From NCBI GenBank assembly GCA_022819745.1, contig JAJEGS010000032.1, positions 1 to 53,594 on the forward strand: a stretch of 53,594 bases of DNA, given 5' to 3'. Origin of the DNA: Candidatus Latescibacterota bacterium (GTDB lineage: Bacteria > Latescibacterota > UBA2968 > UBA8231). This document shows, piece by piece, positions 48,114 through 53,594 of this stretch; the first letter of the stretch is position 1; every line of letters starts with the position of its first letter. The translations under genes were made by a program, and so were the position numbers. The notes under the pieces were generated by a model, which searched no databases, was not told the origin of the DNA, and worked only from the letters and a program-made list of their open reading frames with translations.

Positions 48114-48136
48114 TTCATCTGCGTTCATCTGCGGAT
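48114..48136 (+). repeat. 23-bp direct repeat, copy 2 (downstream of the MetE-core gene)
   Basis: TTCATCTGCG in tandem followed by TTCATCTGCGGAT-type end; matches copy 1 at 21 of 23 positions in the same orientation. It lies between the convergent MetE-core and SDR genes. Confidence 0.75.
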
Positions 48137-48181
48137 ACCCTGCCGTCGGGCGACAGTCGATAGGGACTTTGAGACCGCTTC

Positions 48182-48916
48182 TTAAGGACTAGTCCGGCGC
48201 ATGATGCTAAGGATCTGGCCGGTCATGCCGCTAGCTGGGGGTTGTGCCGCGAGGAAAAGCGCCGAGGCGACGACCTGTTCTGGCTCCTTCCACGGCTCAC
48301 TTGCAGCGCGAAAGCTGCTGGCCTTTTGCCAAGAAGGTTTTGACAACTCCGTCTTAACCGGGCCGGGTATGAGGACGTTGGCGATGATGCCCTCGCCCCA
48401 CACCTCTTCTGCAATGGCTTGGGTCAACCCGTGCAAGGCCGCTTTGGACGCGCAATAGACGCTCAGGTCCGCGTGGCCGACTTGGCCCATGCCAGAGCCG
48501 ACGTTGATGATATTCCCACTGCCCTGTCGCTGCATAATGGGCAGTACTGCGCGGCAACAGCGGACGACGCCCATCACGTTAATTTGCCACGCCTGCTCCC
48601 ACTCTTCATCCGTCGCGTCTAAAAACAGCCCGCGCGGATTGACACCGGCATTGTTGACGAGAATATCGATCCGCCCGAACCGCTCTACTGTTTTCTGCAC
48701 GAGGCATTCCACCTCTGCGCTCACCCGCAAATCAGTCGGCACAGCGAGGACTTCGCCACCCTGCACGGCAATCGCCGCGGCGACTTCGTCAAGCTGAGCC
48801 GTACTGCGCGCGGCAATGGCAACCTGTGCGCCCTCGGCAGCGTAGCCCATAGCAATAGCGCGACCGATGCCGCGACCCCCGCCCGTGACGAGGGCGACTT
48901 TGTCTTCGAGTTGCAT
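48182..48916 (-). CDS. SDR-family NAD(P)-dependent oxidoreductase (FabG-like)
   Basis: 244 aa. Classical short-chain dehydrogenase: VALVTGGGRGIGRAIAMGYA (cofactor loop), ILVNNAGVNPRG, catalytic triad in NVGSGMGQVGHADLSVYCAS followed by Lys (Ser, Tyr-x3-Lys), and IPGPVKTELSKPSW. It oxidises or reduces an alcohol/ketone; FabG-type 3-oxoacyl reductase is one option, but no fatty acid synthesis gene is nearby. Located 7 bp after the hemB stop on the same strand, so probably co-transcribed with hemB. Confidence 0.9.
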   Translation of the reverse strand: MQLEDKVALVTGGGRGIGRAIAMGYAAEGAQVAIAARSTAQLDEVAAAIAVQGGEVLAVPTDLRVSAEVECLVQKTVERFGRIDILVNNAGVNPRGLFLDATDEEWEQAWQINVMGVVRCCRAVLPIMQRQGSGNIINVGSGMGQVGHADLSVYCASKAALHGLTQAIAEEVWGEGIIANVLIPGPVKTELSKPSWQKASSFRAASEPWKEPEQVVASALFLAAQPPASGMTGQILSIMRRTSP

Positions 48917-48923
48917 AGTTGAG

Positions 48924-49895
48924 TTAGTCGCGCAAGTACCCGGCGACCTCTTTGGCGAAATAAGTCAAGATCATATCCGCGCCAGCCCGCTTGATCCCGG
49001 TCAACACTTCCATAATGGCCTGCTCGCGCTGGACCCATCCCCGCTCTACAGCCGCCATAATCATCCCGTACTCCCCGGAGACATTGTACGCGGCAATCGG
49101 CACGTCAAAGGCTTGGCGGGCGGCGGCGATCACGTCGAGATAGGCCAACGCCGGCTTGACCATCACCACATCGGCCCCTTCCTCAATGTCGAGCGCGATC
49201 TCCACGAGCGCCTCGCGGCCATTGGCCGGATCCATCTGATAGGTCTTCTTGTCGCCCTTCTTGGGTGCCGACTGGAGCGCGTCGCGGAAAGGGCCGTAAA
49301 AGCACGAGGCGTATTTAGCCGAATACGCCAAGATGCCGACGTTTTTATAGCCAGCCGCGTCGAGTGCCCGGCGGATGCCGCCGACCCGGCCATCCATCAT
49401 GTCTGAAGGCGCGACCCAATCGACGCCCGCTTCGGCGTGCGACAGGGCCATCTTGCACAGCACCTCTATGGTCTCGTCGTTTACCACTTCGCCATCGACG
49501 ACCAAGCCGTCGTGGCCGTGGTGGGTATAGGGGTCGAGGGCCACGTCGGTCTGTACGCAGAGTTCGGGCACCGCAGCTTTGAGGCTGCGGATCGCTCGTT
49601 GGATCAAGCCCTGCGGGTCGTAGGACTGGGTGGCCTGATCGTCTTTTTCGGTCGAGTAACCGAAGAGATTAACCGCCAGAATGCCCAAGTCCCACAACTC
49701 GCGGCACTCCTCGACCAGTTCGTCAACTGAGAAGCGATATTGGCCGGGCATGTCGTCGATGGGCGCGCGCGTTTTTTCGCCTTCGGTGACAAACAGCGGA
49801 TGGATCAAATCATCGACGCGCAAATTGGTCTCGCGCACCAAGCTGCGCACCGCTTCCGAGCGCCTGAGTCGTCGGGGCCTCTTGGTTAATTCCAC
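48924..49895 (-). CDS. hemB: Delta-aminolevulinic acid dehydratase (porphobilinogen synthase)
   Basis: 323 aa from GTG 49895 (AGGAG, 6-nt spacing). Schiff-base lysines K194 (LAYSAKYASCFYGPFR) and K247 (VMVKPALAYLD) are present. The metal site reads DVALDPYTHHGHDG without the cysteine cluster of zinc enzymes, so it belongs to the magnesium-dependent class. It joins two 5-aminolevulinate molecules to porphobilinogen for heme and cobalamin synthesis. The gap 49896-50012 upstream is AT-rich and probably holds its promoter. Confidence 0.96.
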   Translation of the reverse strand: MELTKRPRRLRRSEAVRSLVRETNLRVDDLIHPLFVTEGEKTRAPIDDMPGQYRFSVDELVEECRELWDLGILAVNLFGYSTEKDDQATQSYDPQGLIQRAIRSLKAAVPELCVQTDVALDPYTHHGHDGLVVDGEVVNDETIEVLCKMALSHAEAGVDWVAPSDMMDGRVGGIRRALDAAGYKNVGILAYSAKYASCFYGPFRDALQSAPKKGDKKTYQMDPANGREALVEIALDIEEGADVVMVKPALAYLDVIAAARQAFDVPIAAYNVSGEYGMIMAAVERGWVQREQAIMEVLTGIKRAGADMILTYFAKEVAGYLRD

Positions 49896-50012
49896 AGCAG
49901 TCTCCTAGTCAAATTTTTCTTTAGTCAGGCGGGGCAGATCGAGGTTATCACACAGATCATAATGTTAAAAAATCACCTAGCGGATGGAAAATCCATCGCC
50001 AACCGACCGCGT

Positions 50013-51308
50013 TCACAGACAAAACCTCAAAAACTCGTCCTCTGTCTCTTCGCACCATGCTCGCAGGCGACGGCGATGGTCGTCGAGTTCGTCCTTGAAC
50101 CGCGCGTTGACGGCGAGGTTGACCATTTCGCCCGGGTCTGTCTGCAAATCGACGAGCTGTTCGCGGTAGCGGCCCATGGGATAGGCGCTGTATTTGTAGC
50201 GGTCGGTGAACACGGCGCGCGAAGCACCGCCACCGCCTGACCCCGCGCCAATGTCCATGATGGTTTCAACGACGAGCTCCCTGCGCCACTCATCGGGCGC
50301 GTCGCCCTCGGCAAGTGGTCGCAAGCTCAGCCCTTCAAGGCCATTGGGAACGCTCGCGCTGCCGACATCGCACAGTGTGGGCAGCAGATCGAGGCCGAGG
50401 GAGACCAGATGAGTGTTGTCAACGCCACCGGCCCGCGTGATCCCTTTGTGACTGATGATAAAAGGAACGTTGATGACTTCTTCATAGAGGCTGGTTTTTT
50501 GATTCCATTGGTGCGCGCCGTGCCCATCGCCGTGATCTGAGGTGAATACGATATAGGTCTCTTCTTCGAGGCCGAGGTCGCGCAGGCCATTGAGCAGCAC
50601 ACCGATTTCAGCATCGACCTTTTCGCACAAGCGATAGTAGTAAAATCGCAGCCGTCGCCAGTCATCTTCCGTGTATTCAATAGTCGGATAAACGCGGCGG
50701 TTGGCCTGCCGCAACATCTGCAAGATGTCGGGTGCATAGGGTGGGATGGCAAAATTTGCGGGCAAATTCGGGCATTCTTCTACAGTGGCCGGTTCCAGCA
50801 CTGGGCCTTGCGGCAGAGGCTGATTGCGGGCGACTTGGCAGATGTCGTGGGGATTGAGGAATGACGCGAAGAGGAAGAAGGGATTGTCGCGGTCGCGCTG
50901 CATAAATTCGATGGCGCGCAGCGGCACCTCGTCGTCGCGACTACCGCAGATGACTTCGAGGCCGCTTTCTTCGGGCGTGGTGCCGGGAACGTGCCATTTT
51001 CCCGACAGGGCGCAGTCATACCCCGCATTGGAGAGAAAGTTGCCGAGCGTCCGACCTTTGTATTCGGGCTTGATTGGTGTGTTGTTGCTGATCGCGCCAT
51101 TTTGATGGGGGAAAAGACCAGTCATAAAGCTGGCGCGCTGGGGGCCACAAAGAGGAAATGTGCAATAGGCGCGGGTGAATCGCACCCCCGTTGCGGCGAG
51201 GCTGTCCATATTGGGGGTGGACACGTCGGGATTGCCGGCACAGGACATGGCCCCGGCGTATTGCTGATCCGTGATGATGAAGAGAATATTGGGACGACGT
51301 TCTGGCAT
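50013..51308 (-). CDS. Sulfatase (formylglycine-dependent arylsulfatase family)
   Basis: 431 aa, AAAGG before ATG. Starts RPNILFIITDQQ, the metal-binding strand of sulfatases. The maturation motif Cys54-Gly-Pro-Gln-Arg58 (LCGPQRASFMTG) is intact, so Cys54 should be converted to formylglycine by a maturase that is not in this window. Further motifs are GKWHVPG and FTSDHGDGHGAHQWNQK. No signal peptide is visible, so it may be cytoplasmic. It hydrolyses sulfate esters, possibly of sulfated polysaccharides. It diverges from the sigma factor gene. Confidence 0.93.
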   Translation of the reverse strand: MPERRPNILFIITDQQYAGAMSCAGNPDVSTPNMDSLAATGVRFTRAYCTFPLCGPQRASFMTGLFPHQNGAISNNTPIKPEYKGRTLGNFLSNAGYDCALSGKWHVPGTTPEESGLEVICGSRDDEVPLRAIEFMQRDRDNPFFLFASFLNPHDICQVARNQPLPQGPVLEPATVEECPNLPANFAIPPYAPDILQMLRQANRRVYPTIEYTEDDWRRLRFYYYRLCEKVDAEIGVLLNGLRDLGLEEETYIVFTSDHGDGHGAHQWNQKTSLYEEVINVPFIISHKGITRAGGVDNTHLVSLGLDLLPTLCDVGSASVPNGLEGLSLRPLAEGDAPDEWRRELVVETIMDIGAGSGGGGASRAVFTDRYKYSAYPMGRYREQLVDLQTDPGEMVNLAVNARFKDELDDHRRRLRAWCEETEDEFLRFCL

Positions 51309-51463
51309 ACTTGACCTTTGCTCCTATGTAGTCTTCAGTTGGAAGGCGAAAATACGAATCAGCAGATGGAACGTCCAACGCCGAAGTAACAAAACGCCTT
51401 CGACATCGTTCTATAAGCGTGTGCACACGAGAATTGTTCAACACCTGACATCACGGAGATGCA

Positions 51464-51988
51464 ATGCACGCAGAACAGGCGATTGAAAGATACGGTCCGC
51501 TGGTCATGAGTCTGATCTGGCGGATCAACGGAAACCACGACGAGACAGCCGACCTCTACCAAGAAGTATTCGTGAAGTTCCACGAGACCACGAGCCAGCG
51601 CGGCCCGCTGCAACAGCCCAAGGCGTGGTTGTGCCGCACGGCGATCAATGCCGCCCTCGACTTCAACCGCCAACGAGCGCGATTTGTCCCTTGGAGCGAA
51701 TCGGCGGAGCAACCTCACAACTGGGAGGCAAACGATGTGGATGTGATCGAAAATGGTCTGATGGTCGAAAAAATTCGCCAACTCACGGTGGATTTGCCCG
51801 AGCGCCGCAGAGAAGTCTTCGTCCTCCGCTACTTCCAAGGCTGTTCCTTCGATCAGATCGCCCAGTTGCTAAATTGCTCTGCGGGAGCAGCGCGTGCCGC
51901 AGCGTTCCAAGCCGCAAAACAGATTCGCGCGTGGCTCACCTGCGACTGTCCATCCGCAACAACATCAACCAAGGAAGCAAACCGATGA
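51464..51988 (+). CDS. ECF-type RNA polymerase sigma factor
   Basis: 174 aa, GGAG before ATG. Region 2 (about 8-75): YGPLVMSLIWRINGNHDETA, DLYQEVFVKFHE, WLCRTAINAALDFNRQR. Region 4 (about 110-160): LPERRREVFVLRYFQGCSFD, QIAQLLNCSAGAARAAAF (helix-turn-helix). No extra domains. The stop overlaps the downstream anti-sigma start (ATGA), the standard sigma/anti-sigma arrangement. The signal it answers is unknown; the 155-bp gap 51309-51463 shared with the sulfatase gene should hold an autoregulated promoter. Confidence 0.93.
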   Translation: MHAEQAIERYGPLVMSLIWRINGNHDETADLYQEVFVKFHETTSQRGPLQQPKAWLCRTAINAALDFNRQRARFVPWSESAEQPHNWEANDVDVIENGLMVEKIRQLTVDLPERRREVFVLRYFQGCSFDQIAQLLNCSAGAARAAAFQAAKQIRAWLTCDCPSATTSTKEANR

Positions 51989-52857
51989 TTACGACTGAGC
52001 AGTTTGAACACAAACTCATCGAATACCTCGACGGCGAACTGTCCGACGCCGAGAAGCGGGAAGTCGAGGAGTACCTACAAGCCCATCCCGAAGCCATCGA
52101 CCTCAAAGGCGATTTCTCCCTGCTGTGCGCGGCCGGGAAATCAATCCGCGAGTCCACCTTCCCCGCAGATTTGCTCTTGGAAGCCAACCGCAAGCTCTCC
52201 GCTCGCTTGGACGATTCGCGTCAAGAGCATGTGGCACCCATCCCCGTCGCTTCCAGCAACGGATCGCCAGAAACCGTCCCCAGCCGGCCCTTGCTGTCGA
52301 ACTGGCGACGGCGGTTCCGGCCGCCCGTACTCGCCGCCACACTCGCCGCGCTGGCACTCCTCCTAGTAGGTGCTGTCACTCAGCGAGCGGCCCTCGCCGA
52401 CATTGCGAGCAGCCTACTACAGCGAATCGTGGTGACCTTCAACGACGAGCCCCTATCCGATAGCCAACAGCAGGCGTTCGACGAGTTTGTTCAGATCACG
52501 GAAACCTTGGATGAGAATGGCGATCCGGTCGTCACCGTCAACGTGACCCCCGAAAACTTGACCAACTTTCAATTTTTCCAAGAACTCGCAGACGACGGAG
52601 GTGTCCTGAAAGTGGAGATTAGAGGCGATGAAAGCAGTGAAGCAGTAAGCTCCGATTCAGACCTTATAGCGGTGTTCACCGCCGTTGAGCATCACGGCGC
52701 TGAAAGCAGTGATGTAGTAACCCTCGATTCACTGCGCGCAGCGCTTGATTCGCTACGCGCAGCGAAGATCGGCTCTCAGTCTCCGGGCGTCATCGAGGAT
52801 AAAAGCTGGGGCGACATCAAGAAAGCCGTCGGTTCCACCAAGGACGACGCTCCCTGA
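51985..52857 (+). CDS. Transmembrane anti-sigma factor, probable
   Basis: 290 aa from ATG 51985, which overlaps the sigma stop; a longer frame upstream lies inside the sigma gene and is rejected. The N-terminal domain (FEHKLIEYLDGELSDAEKRE, about 7-45) resembles anti-sigma domains but lacks the His-x3-Cys-x2-Cys zinc site. One membrane helix at about 118-140 (VLAATLAALALLLVGAV). The C-terminal 150 residues should be periplasmic: acidic, with internal repeats (GDESSEAV/GAESSDVV and LDSLRAALDSLRAA). It should hold the sigma factor at the membrane until a signal arrives. No named family was recognised for the C-terminal part. Confidence 0.8.
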   Translation: MITTEQFEHKLIEYLDGELSDAEKREVEEYLQAHPEAIDLKGDFSLLCAAGKSIRESTFPADLLLEANRKLSARLDDSRQEHVAPIPVASSNGSPETVPSRPLLSNWRRRFRPPVLAATLAALALLLVGAVTQRAALADIASSLLQRIVVTFNDEPLSDSQQQAFDEFVQITETLDENGDPVVTVNVTPENLTNFQFFQELADDGGVLKVEIRGDESSEAVSSDSDLIAVFTAVEHHGAESSDVVTLDSLRAALDSLRAAKIGSQSPGVIEDKSWGDIKKAVGSTKDDAP

Positions 52858-52898
52858 GCAAGCGGATCGCTCGGCTTCAAGCCAAGCCTGCGAAGAGA

Positions 52899-52935
52899 AC
52901 GGGCCCTAGGTCGTCATCGACCGGGGCCCGTTTGT
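52899..52935 (+). terminator. Rho-independent terminator of the sigma/anti-sigma operon
   Basis: Stem ACGGGCCC (52899-52906) with GGGCCCGT (52924-52931), extended inside by GGTCG/CGACC around a TCAT loop, followed by TTTGTCTT. It lies 42 bp after the anti-sigma stop. Confidence 0.8.
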
Positions 52936-52958
52936 CTTCCCGTTTCCTGTACGTCGAT

Positions 52959-53192
52959 TCAGCGAACTAAGCGCCCAAGACGATTCCAGCGGATGGAATA
53001 TCCATCGCCGACCGACAAGTACACGATCCCCACCTTGGTGTGCAGGGCTGAGCGTGGTATCGGTCCATGGTTGCGACTGTCAAAACTATTGTCGCGGTTG
53101 TCGCCTAGGACGAAATAGTGGCCCTGCGGAATTTCCAACGGCTCGATACTCACCGAGAGATCTCGAGGCCCTCGATAGACGATGGGATGCAC
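52959..53192 (-). pseudogene. lepB: Signal peptidase I, 3' remnant
   Basis: 77 codons homologous to the C-terminal part only: GHYFVLGDNRDNSFDSRNHG is the diagnostic conserved box of signal peptidase I, and the end (GDGYSIRWNRLGRLVR) looks natural. The catalytic Ser and Lys boxes and the membrane anchor (normally the first about 150 residues) are missing; the sequence upstream belongs to a PIN-domain gene instead. Truncated at its 5' end near 53185 and not functional as a peptidase. Confidence 0.8.
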
Positions 53193-53461
53193 GAGAATCC
53201 CCGTTCAGCGAAGTGCTCATCAAAGGCAAACACTTCTCGCAGACCTGCACGCGACATAAAGGCAAAGCTAACGCAGTCAACGAGACTCAAGCGTCTGCGA
53301 CCGGCGGCAAGCATGGAGGCCATCCCGGTGGCATGTAAATCCTCGTCAATCCACTTAATTCTCAAGACGGGTCGAATGTCCTGATCGAGCGCGCGAGCTG
53401 CATCCATCCCAAGTCGGTGCTGGACGAGGGCCGTCGTCTCCACGAGGACATAGCTAGAAGT
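53150..53461 (-). pseudogene. PIN-domain toxin (VapC-like), truncated at both ends of its context
   Basis: The visible frame reads TSSYVLVETTALVQHRLGMD and continues to RRRLSLVDCVSFAFMSRAGL and VFAFDEHFAERGFSCIP, the C-terminal two thirds of a PIN nuclease (the acidic D of SLVDCVSF and AFDEHF are kept). The N-terminus, with the first catalytic Asp, is replaced at 53462 by an inverted-repeat element. The frame runs a few codons into the lepB remnant before stopping. It is a broken toxin gene; no antitoxin is visible. Confidence 0.75.
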
Positions 53462-53594
53462 GGTCCCAAAACTCCGGGTTCGGTTCCTTGTGTGGAGAAA
53501 AAGCGTCGGATCAAGAGCGTCTTGCCCTATGAAAAACGCTCAATACCAAAGCATTTGACGGCCTTTGATGCGGCCCGACGCTAGTTTTGGGACC
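53462..53594. mobile_element. 133-bp element with 12-bp terminal inverted repeats (MITE-like or IS remnant), ending at the window edge
   Basis: GGTCCCAAAACT at 53462-53473 and its exact reverse complement AGTTTTGGGACC at 53583-53594, the last bases of the window. The left end interrupts the PIN-domain frame. A 32-codon plus-strand frame (PCVEKKRRIKSVLPYEKRSI onward) ends with TAG overlapping the right repeat and could be the 3' tail of a transposase, which would make this an internally deleted IS. The target duplication cannot be checked because the right flank is outside the window. Confidence 0.7.

Noticed and set aside
51366..51400. GGAAC element upstream of the ECF sigma gene as an autoregulated promoter
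   Set aside because: No matching -10 (CGT-type) element at the right spacing could be seen.
51625..51984. Upstream extension of the anti-sigma frame
   Set aside because: Lies inside the sigma factor gene and encodes low-similarity sequence; ATG 51985 overlaps the sigma stop as expected.

Overview
The window reads as a GC-rich (roughly 60% by eye) contig from an uncultured Gram-negative bacterium. Outer-membrane biology is clear: a TonB-dependent receptor and two beta-barrel-like proteins ending in Phe. A large secreted protein carries a C-terminal FlgD-Ig/type IX-like sorting domain, and another carries duplicated dockerin-like motifs. Those two features, with the mix of amidohydrolases, a sulfatase, a heparinase-like lyase and a Gfo/Idh/MocA oxidoreductase, fit the FCB group (Latescibacterota-like lineages, often from marine or sponge metagenomes). 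The taxon is an inference; no rRNA or tRNA gene is visible.

Layout. 1-7064: a partial secreted Ig/FN3/dockerin-like protein, an amidohydrolase, and an uptake operon (TonB receptor split by a frameshift, periplasmic binding protein, FecCD permease, ATPase). 7071-10310: Gfo/Idh/MocA oxidoreductase, amidohydrolase and tandem-GNAT acetyltransferase on the minus strand. 10582-11742: His-rich NicO nickel/cobalt transporter, then a bidirectional terminator. 11856-18714: gltB-gltD with a divergent Lrp-like regulator. 18721-23151: gltA-hpf-pntAA-pntAB-pntB operon. 23332-29090: CocE-type hydrolase, a small coiled-coil protein, YtoQ, heparinase II/III-like enzyme and a small beta-barrel candidate.

29162-38983 is a one-strand defence island that begins at a good promoter: hsdM, a HigA-like regulator, a uracil-DNA-glycosylase superfamily protein, hsdS, an OLD-type ATPase-TOPRIM nuclease, darT, darG and a collapsed hsdR. 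Several junctions are 4-nt start/stop overlaps, so the genes look co-transcribed and partly co-translated. The restriction subunit is ruined while methylation/specificity, glycosylase, OLD nuclease and DarTG remain intact; this is the best candidate here for an undescribed combined system.

39034-52857: glutamine cyclotransferase and moaB, a REP-like inverted repeat, nucleotidyltransferase-uvrA, a low-GC beta-barrel fragment, a UPF0175 gene coupled to an AAA/PD-(D/E)XK protein, a MetE-core gene flanked by direct repeats, an SDR, hemB, a sulfatase, and an ECF sigma/anti-sigma pair ending in a terminator. 52959-53594 is debris: a lepB 3' remnant, a PIN-toxin remnant, and a 133-bp element with 12-bp terminal inverted repeats whose outer edge coincides with the end of the window.
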